Shown one piece after another: positions 1 to 5,433 of a stretch of 8,308 nucleotides of DNA. The stretch spans positions 1 through 8,308 of the forward strand of contig SLJA01000207.1 of the NCBI GenBank assembly GCA_007135355.1, given 5' to 3'. The number at the start of each line of letters is the position of its first letter. The first letter of the stretch is position 1. The notes below the pieces were generated by a model. That model did no database searches and was not told where the DNA came from. It worked only from the letters and a program-made list of their open reading frames with translations. This stretch comes from Wenzhouxiangella sp. Lineage in GTDB: Bacteria; Pseudomonadota; Gammaproteobacteria; Xanthomonadales; Wenzhouxiangellaceae. Position numbers and translations under genes: made by a program.

Positions 1-241
1 AGGCGCGCTTGAACATTTCGGCCTTCCAGATCGGCGTGTACTTCGGATCTTCGGTGGCAATGTAGAAATGGCAAGCTTCGGCGCACATGCCGCAGTGGAT
101 GCAGGACTCCATGTTCCAGGCAACCGTGGCTCCGAAGCTCTTGGCGAAGGCGCGCATGGCACCCTCGACTCGCTCTTCGGCCGTGCGATTGTCTTGCATG
201 GCGCCGGCGTCGGTAAAGGCTTGAGTGGCAGTAGTGCTCAT
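1..241 (-). CDS. isp2: Isp2, HdrD/DsrK-like iron-sulfur protein (N-terminal part, truncated by window edge)
   Basis: This is the first 80 codons of a soluble FeS protein of the HdrD/DsrK/GlpC type that partners the Isp1 cytochrome b and is thought to pass electrons between the hydrogenase and the quinone pool or a cytoplasmic acceptor. A ferredoxin-like [4Fe-4S] motif CIHCGMCAEAC is visible at residues 47-57; the second FeS motif and CCG domains must lie beyond position 1. The ATG overlaps the isp1 stop (ATGA), and a GGGAG ribosome site lies 7 bases upstream inside isp1, which fixes the start and implies translational coupling. Position directly after hynS-isp1 is the diagnostic order of Isp-type (group 1e) hydrogenases, where the large subunit gene normally follows isp2. 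Family assignment is firm; the direction of electron flow is inference. Confidence 0.88.
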   Translation of the reverse strand, partial: MSTTATQAFTDAGAMQDNRTAEERVEGAMRAFAKSFGATVAWNMESCIHCGMCAEACHFYIATEDPKYTPIWKAEMFKRA

Positions 242-906
242 GTGGCAGCTCCCTTCTTGGCATGCAGGTAACCGTTAATGAAGCGCGCCGGGAAAATATA
301 GAAGGCGTGCATCAGCTTGCTGAACGGGAACCAGATCAACAACAGATTGAATGAAATGATGTGCGCGGCGAGGATGAACTCGTAGCGGCCCGGACCGCCC
401 AACACCGCCCACAGCCCGGAGACCATGATGGCGTAGAGAATAGCCAGGGTGAAGTAGTCGTCGAAGTTCGAGATATGCCTGAGCGGCGGGTGCATGACGC
501 GACGAATCGTTGCAATCAGCATCAGAACGACAGTCAATACCGACACCACGGTGATCAGGCCACCGGGCAGGGTTGGCCACCACGGCGCCGAGAACCCGAA
601 CAGGTTCTGCCAGAAGATCACGTGTGGCGCACCCAGCAGGACAATGGTGAACAAGCCGATATGGTAGCCATAACCGACCGCTTCGCCGAAGGCGGTGCGG
701 CCGATGAACTCCTTGTGTGGCCAGGAGCGCAGGCCGCAGGTGGCCGCGCCGACCATCAGCGCCTTGTCGTTGGAGTAACGCTCTTCGCTGTAACGCTTGC
801 GGAAACCCAGCATGGCCACGGCCAGCAGCCGCCAGATCACGCCGAAGACGAAGACCAGCAAGGCAAAGTGGAGCATGGGTCCACGTGAAAACTCAAGTAA
901 TGTCAT
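238..906 (-). CDS. isp1: Isp1, NarI/DsrM-like membrane cytochrome b of an Isp-type [NiFe] hydrogenase
   Basis: A 222-residue integral membrane protein of the NarI/DsrM family, predicted to anchor the periplasmic hydrogenase and carry electrons through b haems to Isp2 and/or quinone. Five hydrophobic segments are visible at about residues 11-33, 76-99, 115-137, 151-170 and 178-203. Candidate haem ligands are H82 and H95 in helix 2 and H182 and H200 in the last helix, the pairing expected for a two-haem NarI-type protein. A strong AAGGAG ribosome site at 914-919 overlaps the hynS stop codon and precedes this ATG by 7 bases. Its own stop overlaps the isp2 start. A HupC/HyaC cytochrome is less likely: the sequence pattern and the isp2 neighbour point to Isp1. 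Confidence 0.9.
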   Translation of the reverse strand: MTLLEFSRGPMLHFALLVFVFGVIWRLLAVAMLGFRKRYSEERYSNDKALMVGAATCGLRSWPHKEFIGRTAFGEAVGYGYHIGLFTIVLLGAPHVIFWQNLFGFSAPWWPTLPGGLITVVSVLTVVLMLIATIRRVMHPPLRHISNFDDYFTLAILYAIMVSGLWAVLGGPGRYEFILAAHIISFNLLLIWFPFSKLMHAFYIFPARFINGYLHAKKGAAT

Positions 907-917
907 GATGGTTCTCC

Positions 918-1994
918 TTAGTCCGTTTCCTTGGCCAGTTTCTTCTTGCGCGCCTTGGCGGCAAGTGCCGCGGCGGCACCGACGGCCACACCGGCCGCAC
1001 CGGCGGCAACTGCTTGACCGCGCTCGCGGAACAGCTTGCCGTGGACCGGCTCATAGAAGCCGCCCTGATCCCAGAATCCGGGTTCGGAGCAGCCGATACA
1101 GCCGTGACCGGCTTCAACGGGCCAGCTGGCGCCGCCGTTCCACTTGATCGTGGCGCAGGCGTTGTAGGTAGTCGGCCCGCGACAGCCCAGTTCGTACAGG
1201 CACCAGCCATTGCGCGCGCCTTCGTCATCGAAGGTCTTGGCAAACAAACCGCGGTCGTAAAAACGACGCCGATAGCAACGATCGTGAATCGTGTTGCCGT
1301 AGAAGGCGCGCGGGCGCAGATGACGATCCAGTTCCGGCACGCCACTGGCCAGGAAGCTGACCAACGTTCCGGTCATGACTTCCGGAATCGGCGGACAGCC
1401 CGGGACATTGATGACCGGCTTGTCCTTGATGATGTCGGCTACGCCAACCGCGCCGGTCGGGTTCGGGTGAGCGGCGGCGACGCCACCGTAGGCAGCGCAC
1501 ACACCAACGGCGACAATAGCTGCAGCGCCTTCGGCGACATGCTTGAGCTGATCGACAAAAGTCTCACCCACCGCCATGCCATGGATGCCGTTCTCGGCCG
1601 TTGAAATCGCGCCGTCGACCACGAGGATGTACTCGCCGTAGTTTTCTTCCATGGCCTTGTACTTGGCGTCCATGGCCGCTGAGCCGGCAGCCGCCATCAG
1701 CGTATGGTTGTAATCCAGCGAGACCACGTCGAAAATCAGGTTTTCCAGGCTGGGGGCAAACGAGCGGGTCAGCGCCATCAGGCAGCCCGTGCATTCCTGG
1801 TATGGCACGTAAATGACCGAAGGACGGCGAGCGGCTCGCAATTGACGGGCAAATGCCGTGGTCGCCGCCGGCGGCATGGCCATCAAGGCGGTGATGCCGG
1901 CGCAGTATTTCATGAACTGACGGCGACCGACCCCGGCCTCGTCAAGCATCTGACCGACGGTTGGCCGGTCTTTCTTGTTCCTCGCGTTAATCAT
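918..1994 (-). CDS. hynS: [NiFe] hydrogenase small subunit, Tat-exported, Isp type (group 1e)
   Basis: A 358-residue electron-transfer subunit of a periplasm-facing, membrane-bound H2 hydrogenase. A twin-arginine signal (RRQFMK) is at residues 24-29, followed by a hydrophobic stretch ending near Ala49. All FeS ligands are present: proximal C68, C71, C166, C200; distal H237, C240, C265, C271; medial [3Fe-4S] C280, C299, C302. The proximal motif is ECTGC, without the extra cysteine (ECTCC) of O2-tolerant HyaA/HoxK enzymes, so a standard, oxygen-sensitive or moderately stable enzyme is expected. After the core, an Ala/Gly/Val-rich segment at about 327-346 followed by lysines looks like a C-terminal membrane anchor. 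An AAGGAG site 10 bases upstream supports the start. The large subunit is not adjacent because isp1 and isp2 intervene. Confidence 0.96.
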   Translation of the reverse strand: MINARNKKDRPTVGQMLDEAGVGRRQFMKYCAGITALMAMPPAATTAFARQLRAARRPSVIYVPYQECTGCLMALTRSFAPSLENLIFDVVSLDYNHTLMAAAGSAAMDAKYKAMEENYGEYILVVDGAISTAENGIHGMAVGETFVDQLKHVAEGAAAIVAVGVCAAYGGVAAAHPNPTGAVGVADIIKDKPVINVPGCPPIPEVMTGTLVSFLASGVPELDRHLRPRAFYGNTIHDRCYRRRFYDRGLFAKTFDDEGARNGWCLYELGCRGPTTYNACATIKWNGGASWPVEAGHGCIGCSEPGFWDQGGFYEPVHGKLFRERGQAVAAGAAGVAVGAAAALAAKARKKKLAKETD

Positions 1995-1996
1995 AA

Positions 1997-2410
1997 TTAA
2001 GCAGCTCCTTTCAAACGGTCGCTCAGCTCCCTGACCGCATCCTCAATCTGATCGGTTTGCGCACAGAGAAAATCGGGAATGCGGTTGATTTCTAGATATT
2101 CGGACAGCACACGGTCTTCCCGGTCCTTGTGCTGTATCCACCAGACCCCCGGATAGCCGGTTTCGCGTATCCGCGTGGGTCCGTTCAGGTCGATCTCCAG
2201 GTCCAGCTCGCCCGTACCCAACATGGCCAGCAGCTGTTCGTATTCGTTCGGCGCCATCGGCAAGCCGCGCAGGTCGATCGCGCCGCTCTCGCCGTCGCTC
2301 AGCAAACGCTCGAGATGGGTCAGGATCTCGAAGCCGATCGCCTTGACGCCGCCGCCAATGGTCACGCCCTTGGGGGCGGTTTTGACTTTCAGAGGGATTG
2401 CGCCGCTCAT
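1997..2410 (-). CDS. Single-domain HupH/HyaF-type hydrogenase expression protein
   Basis: A 137-residue soluble protein resembling the C-terminal domain of HupH/HyaF, which in other bacteria assists maturation of the small subunit or its FeS clusters before Tat export. Supporting residues include the LRGLPM segment near 48-53, GVWWIQHKD near 88-96 and the following EINRIPDFL region, the usual place of the HupH C-terminal signature. Full HupH/HyaF proteins are about 280 residues with a duplicated domain; this one carries only one copy, with no sign of a broken second copy beside it. Its ATG overlaps the hynD stop (ATGA) with GAGG 7 bases upstream, and its stop is 2 bases from the hynS ATG. The tight coupling to hynS suits a small-subunit chaperone role. 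Family confidence is good; the exact function is inferred. Confidence 0.78.
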   Translation of the reverse strand: MSGAIPLKVKTAPKGVTIGGGVKAIGFEILTHLERLLSDGESGAIDLRGLPMAPNEYEQLLAMLGTGELDLEIDLNGPTRIRETGYPGVWWIQHKDREDRVLSEYLEINRIPDFLCAQTDQIEDAVRELSDRLKGAA

Positions 2411-2964
2411 GCCGGCACCTCGTGTTGGCCGATGTCTTCCTCGATCATGTCCAGCACCAGGCGGGTTGCTTCGGCCACGCCACGCGCGACCGCTTCGGTC
2501 GGCTCGGAGCCCCAGTCCATGCAGGCAGGCTGGATGCCGACCAGGGCATATTCACGCGGCATCAGGCCACGGAATTTGGCCGCCGACATGATGTCGAGCA
2601 GATTGACTTCGTGCACGCTGGAGCGCTTGCGCGAGGTCAGATAGACATCCATCTCCTGGTTGCGGAAGGACTGGACCGTGCCCGGCTCGGCGTCGAGCTG
2701 AGCGGCGTCTGCGATGATCAGGCGTTCGGCCGACTCGACCATTTCCAGCAGGGCAAAGCCCAGGGTGCCACCGTCGACCAGCTCAACGGTGTCCGGCAGG
2801 TCGGCCTTCCGCAGCGCTTCGATCACGTGCACGCCGGCGCCATCATCGGTCAGCAGGCTGTTGCCAATGCCAATGATCAAGGTGTGGATGCTCTGCGTGT
2901 TCAGCGCTTCGCCGCCATCGTCGCCGGCGGGCGCCACGACCGCAGGGTTCGTGGTCATCAACAT
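2407..2964 (-). CDS. hynD: Hydrogenase maturation endopeptidase (HyaD/HybD/HupD family)
   Basis: A cytoplasmic protease that removes the C-terminal peptide of the [NiFe] large subunit after nickel insertion. The family N-terminus GIGNSLLTDDGAG lies at residues 32-44. The three nickel-recognising positions of E. coli HybD (Glu16, Asp62, His93) correspond to D41, D86 and H118, the first as the Asp variant common in relatives. The protein is 185 residues, longer than the usual 150-165, because of about 26 poorly conserved residues before the first beta strand. The start at 2964 has a GGAGGAG site at 2969-2975, and a second in-frame ATG at 2958 is also possible; no good internal start removes the extension. 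First gene of the hydrogenase operon, 20 bases below a predicted start site under FNR-type control. Confidence 0.92.
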   Translation of the reverse strand: MLMTTNPAVVAPAGDDGGEALNTQSIHTLIIGIGNSLLTDDGAGVHVIEALRKADLPDTVELVDGGTLGFALLEMVESAERLIIADAAQLDAEPGTVQSFRNQEMDVYLTSRKRSSVHEVNLLDIMSAAKFRGLMPREYALVGIQPACMDWGSEPTEAVARGVAEATRLVLDMIEEDIGQHEVPA

Positions 2965-2990
2965 CAGTCTCCTCCAGTGGACACGGGCTC

Positions 2991-2996
2991 AAGTTA
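2991..2996 (-). promoter_or_regulatory. Predicted -10 element (TAACTT) of the hydrogenase operon
   Basis: Read on the minus strand, TAACTT keeps the three most conserved -10 bases (T1, A2, T6). If it occupies -12 to -7, the start site is 2984 and the FNR box centre (3025.5) falls exactly at -41.5, the class II activator position. No -35 match is needed in that architecture. The 5' untranslated region would be about 20 bases and contain the GGAGGAG ribosome site. Confidence 0.55.
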
Positions 2997-3018
2997 CCGG
3001 CTTCGACTCCCGAGCCAC

Positions 3019-3032
3019 TTGACCTGGATCAA
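3019..3032. promoter_or_regulatory. FNR-type box TTGACctggATCAA
   Basis: Nine of ten informative bases match the FNR consensus TTGAT-N4-ATCAA. Its spacing to the minus-strand -10 predicts class II activation of the hydrogenase operon under anaerobiosis. FNR control of hyn genes is known, as I recall, in Thiocapsa roseopersicina. It lies about 78 bases above the hypA start site predicted from the extended -10, not a favoured class I spacing, so any effect on hypA is uncertain. CRP/Dnr-family regulators can share this motif. Confidence 0.8.
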
Positions 3033-3088
3033 ACCCCCGGCAAAATTCACGAAGCTTGAACCATTTAGCCCTCGGACTAAAGGCAAAT

Positions 3089-3097
3089 TGGTATGAT
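3089..3097 (+). promoter_or_regulatory. Extended -10 promoter (TGgTATGAT) of hypAB
   Basis: TG-N-TATGAT is a good extended -10 (TATGAT matches TATAAT at five of six bases), which can work without a -35; no recognisable -35 is present 17 bases upstream. The start site would be near 3104, about 27 bases above the hypA ATG. The untranslated region lacks a clear Shine-Dalgarno sequence. Confidence 0.5.
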
Positions 3098-3119
3098 GTC
3101 GCCAGACTTTTTTACTACC
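3090..3119. promoter_or_regulatory. Possible degenerate NikR operator overlapping the hypA -10
   Basis: The left arm GGTATGA is identical to the strong NikR site at 7370-7399. At exactly the same spacing (16 bases between half-site hexamers) the right arm reads TACTACC where TCATACC is expected, 5 of 7. Only one arm is good, so this may be coincidence with the TATGAT -10 sequence. Confidence 0.25.
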
Positions 3120-3130
3120 CCTTGTCCTGG

Positions 3131-3496
3131 ATGCACGAGTTGTCCGTCTGCGAGGCGCTGTTGGCCCAGGTTCGGGCCACGGCAAACGCGAACCAGGCCG
3201 GCGGCGTCGGCCGCGTCACGGTTCGCCTGGGTCCGCTTTCCGGGGTCGAACCGGAGTTGCTAACCCAGGCTTTTTCGATCGCGCGTAACGGCCCACTGAC
3301 TACCGAGGCCAGCCTGCACATCGAGCCGCAGCCCATCCGCATTCACTGCCGCGACTGCGGCAACGAAAACGAGGCCACAGCCAATCGACTGTTGTGCCGT
3401 GCTTGTGGTAGTTTTCGGGTCAACCTGATCAGCGGCGATGAACTGCTGCTGGCGCGGGTTGAACTTCATGGCGTCAATCGCCATCCCATTGACTGA
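3131..3496 (+). CDS. hypA: HypA, hydrogenase nickel-insertion metallochaperone
   Basis: A 121-residue cytoplasmic protein that works with HypB to load nickel into the hydrogenase large subunit. The N-terminal MHELS carries the nickel ligand H2 that is universal in HypA. The structural zinc site is C73-x2-C76 ... C89-x2-C92. The length equals the family norm (about 113-120). The frame is open upstream to a TTG at 3056, but the conserved nickel-binding Met1-His2-Glu3 and family length fix the start at 3131. No convincing ribosome site precedes it, which may mean weak initiation. hypB follows 32 bases later on the same strand; hypC, hypD, hypE and hypF are not in the window. Confidence 0.96.
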   Translation: MHELSVCEALLAQVRATANANQAGGVGRVTVRLGPLSGVEPELLTQAFSIARNGPLTTEASLHIEPQPIRIHCRDCGNENEATANRLLCRACGSFRVNLISGDELLLARVELHGVNRHPID

Positions 3497-3528
3497 ATAC
3501 ACAAAAATTCAAGCAGAGAGACCCGATC

Positions 3529-4287
3529 ATGTGCGAAACCTGCGGATGCTCCATCCCCGACCAGAACCACCCCACGCCGGCCGACGGACATACCGTCGAG
3601 GTGCTCAAGGGGCTGATGGACGCCAACGACCACGCCGCCGGCCACAACCGCGAGCACTTCAACCGCACCGGTACACTGGTCATCAACCTGATGTCCTCAC
3701 CGGGCTCGGGCAAAACCCAGCTGCTGGAACACACCGCCAAGGCGCTCAAGGATCGGCTCGAGATTGCCGTGATCGAGGGTGATCTGGAAACCGAAAACGA
3801 TGCCGAGCGCCTGCGCAAGCAGGGTGTCCGGGCTCACCAGATCGCCACCGGCAGCGCCTGTCACCTCGACGCCCACCTGGTCCATCGGGCCCTGCATGAT
3901 TTCCCGCTGGAAGTCGATGGCCGCAAGACCGACATCCTGTTTATCGAAAATGTCGGCAACCTGGTGTGTCCGGCGGCGTTTGACCTCGGTCAGCACGTCA
4001 ACGTGGTGTTGCTGTCAACCACCGAGGGCGACGACAAGCCGGCCAAGTATCCGGTCATGTTCCGTGCCGCCGACCTGGTGGTGATCAGCAAAGCCGACCT
4101 GCTGCCCTACATGGACGACTTCAAGATCGAACGCGCCGAGCAGTCATTGCGCGGTCTGGGCGTGGAGACGCCGCTACTCAACACGGCCGCCGGCCGCGCG
4201 CCGGACATCGGTGCCTGGATCGAGTGGCTGGAGCAGCAGCTGGAAACGCACCGCCGGACGCAGCAAGAGGCGGCGTCCGCGGCTTGA
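3529..4287 (+). CDS. hypB: HypB, nickel-binding GTPase for hydrogenase maturation
   Basis: A 252-residue SIMIBI-class GTPase that passes nickel to HypA or the hydrogenase precursor in a GTP-dependent step. The N-terminus MCETCGC (C2, C5, C7) is the high-affinity nickel motif of E. coli-type HypB. A short linker with scattered histidines (H14, H21, H35, H39, H43) replaces the poly-His tract found in nickel-storing HypB of rhizobia. The P-loop SSPGSGKT is at residues 56-63; C111-H112 match the metal site of the G domain, and ENVGNLVCP follows as in the family. A GAGAG purine stretch lies above the ATG. It ends 82 bases from the convergent cytochrome b561 gene. Confidence 0.97.
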   Translation: MCETCGCSIPDQNHPTPADGHTVEVLKGLMDANDHAAGHNREHFNRTGTLVINLMSSPGSGKTQLLEHTAKALKDRLEIAVIEGDLETENDAERLRKQGVRAHQIATGSACHLDAHLVHRALHDFPLEVDGRKTDILFIENVGNLVCPAAFDLGQHVNVVLLSTTEGDDKPAKYPVMFRAADLVVISKADLLPYMDDFKIERAEQSLRGLGVETPLLNTAAGRAPDIGAWIEWLEQQLETHRRTQQEAASAA

Positions 4288-4369
4288 TGACATCTCCAAT
4301 CCTGGCCCCGTTCAAGCGCTGACCGAACGCGGACTGGACATCTATCCAGCCTTGAGGCTGCGCGAGCTT

Positions 4370-4888
4370 CTACTGGCGCATGAAATGTACGATATGCGCG
4401 ATAGTGGCCAGTATGTGCAGGGCGAGAAAGACGACCATCCCCTTGACCGAGTCGACATGCCAGCCGCGCCAGGCCACAGCGTCGCGCGTCCCGACCGTCC
4501 ACAGCCACATCAGCCCGGTAATGCCCACCGCCAGCAGGCTGAGCAGCAACAAGCCCTTGATCACGCTGAACAGACCACCACCCTCGTTGGCGGGAATCTT
4601 CAGCCTGAACAGCCCGACCAGATCGCTGATCAGGGGGCGGAAGCGGCCGAAGGCCCAGGGGAAATACTGCCGAAGCCGCCCCTGAACCAGGGCAGTTACA
4701 GTAAAGCTCACGGTCAGCACCAGGACCACAACGCCGAGAATGAGGTGAGCCCAGACCCAGAAGGTCGGGCTCGGCGGGATGCGGTTGTACAGGTGGACCC
4801 AGGGACTGGTGGCGATCAGCCAGGCCAGCAGCAGAATCAGCAGGCCGTGCTGAATGTGAATCCAGCGCTGCAGGCCGCGGCGGTTCAT
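4370..4888 (-). CDS. Small cytochrome b561-family membrane protein
   Basis: A 172-residue protein with four hydrophobic segments at about residues 12-31, 43-67, 106-130 and 148-169, the layout of the di-haem cytochrome b561 (Cytb_N) family. Histidines suited to haem binding are H11/H14 at the start of helix 1, H48 in helix 2, H144 before helix 4, and H158, H165 and H168 in helix 4. It is about the usual length for the family and shorter than HupC-type hydrogenase cytochromes. Its ATG overlaps the hemG stop (ATGA), so the two are probably translationally coupled. The position suggests it moves electrons from or to the HemG reaction via the quinone pool, or is a client of the haem supply, but no substrate can be assigned from sequence. 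Transcription would converge on hypB. Confidence 0.82.
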   Translation of the reverse strand: MNRRGLQRWIHIQHGLLILLLAWLIATSPWVHLYNRIPPSPTFWVWAHLILGVVVLVLTVSFTVTALVQGRLRQYFPWAFGRFRPLISDLVGLFRLKIPANEGGGLFSVIKGLLLLSLLAVGITGLMWLWTVGTRDAVAWRGWHVDSVKGMVVFLALHILATIAHIVHFMRQ

Positions 4889-5433
4889 GCCGGCCGCGTT
4901 TTCAGGCGCACGGCGAAATCCTCGGCAAAGCGGGCCACCGCGTCCCAGTCGGTGAACTCCACCTGCGTGTCCAGATCGGTCGGCCCCTTGTTCATCCACA
5001 TGATGAAACGGATGACCCAACGGTCGAAGGGCCTGTAGCGACGATAGTCCAGGCGCCCGCCGAACACGCCGACCTGCTGTGGCTGCCAGGGGCTGGACTG
5101 CAGGAAGGCCCGGGTGTAGGGATTGGTCTCCGCTGTGTTCTTGTGCGGCTTGCGCGCCACCAGGTTGATCGAGAAAAATGCGTTGACTTTTTGCGCGAGC
5201 ATGGCCTGGTGGCGCTCGATGAACTCGAGTACGGCCGGGTTGTGCTTGCCGTTGCGGATCGCCGCCCCGATCAGCACGGCATCGAAGGCCGACGGTTCCG
5301 GCTGCTCCTCCGGCAGCGCGGCCAGGGTGACCGTTGCACCGTGCGCCTCCAGCACCGGACGCATGGCCTCGCACACCTTGTGGGTGTGGCCATAGACGCC
5401 CGAATAAACCACAAGAACCTTTTGTTCACTCAC
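4885..5433 (-). CDS. hemG: HemG, flavodoxin-like protoporphyrinogen IX dehydrogenase (quinone-dependent)
   Basis: It oxidises protoporphyrinogen IX to protoporphyrin IX, the penultimate haem step, passing electrons through FMN to quinone, and so can work without O2. The 182-residue length matches E. coli HemG (181). The FMN phosphate loop is around residues 10-20 (YSGVYGHTHKV). VLIGAAIRNGKH, FFSINLVARKP with the HemG-specific long-chain insert after it, RYRPFDRWVIRFIM and FTDWDAVARFAEDFA all mirror E. coli HemG. The start is a GTG at 5433 overlapping the upstream stop (GTGA) with GGAG 7 bases before it; no suitable ATG is near. It is translationally coupled at both ends, which ties haem formation to the neighbouring membrane redox proteins. 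Confidence 0.93.
   Translation of the reverse strand: MSEQKVLVVYSGVYGHTHKVCEAMRPVLEAHGATVTLAALPEEQPEPSAFDAVLIGAAIRNGKHNPAVLEFIERHQAMLAQKVNAFFSINLVARKPHKNTAETNPYTRAFLQSSPWQPQQVGVFGGRLDYRRYRPFDRWVIRFIMWMNKGPTDLDTQVEFTDWDAVARFAEDFAVRLKTRPA

Larger units (their letters stand above)
2965..3130. promoter_or_regulatory. Divergent control region between the hydrogenase operon and hypAB
   Basis: A 166-base non-coding interval separating the minus-strand hynD operon from plus-strand hypA. It holds an FNR-type box at 3019-3032, a minus-strand -10 at 2991-2996, an imperfect palindrome at 3064-3081, an extended -10 at 3089-3097, and a possible degenerate NikR site at 3090-3119. It is more AT-rich on the hypA side than the surrounding genes. 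Confidence 0.8.

Noticed and set aside
1014..1604. Plus-strand open frame of 196 codons
   Set aside because: Antisense to hynS, whose full set of FeS ligands makes it clearly the real gene.
3056..3130. Upstream TTG start extending HypA by 25 residues
   Set aside because: It would bury the conserved nickel-binding Met1-His2-Glu3 N-terminus, exceed family length, and run through the promoter elements.
4255..4279. Inverted repeat CGGACGC/GCGTCCG at the 3' end of hypB
   Set aside because: It is inside coding sequence with an 11-base loop and no T-tract; such repeats are common by chance in GC-rich DNA.
4331..4360. Hairpins between the convergent hypB and cytochrome b561 genes (CTGGA/TCCAG and CAGCC/GGCTG)
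   Set aside because: Stems are only 5-7 pairs, compete for the same bases, and neither strand has a following T-tract, so a terminator cannot be supported.
4211..5038. Plus-strand open frame of 275 codons after hypB
   Set aside because: It overlaps the end of hypB and runs antisense to the cytochrome b561 gene and part of hemG; its Gln/Pro/His-rich composition is that of a shadow frame.
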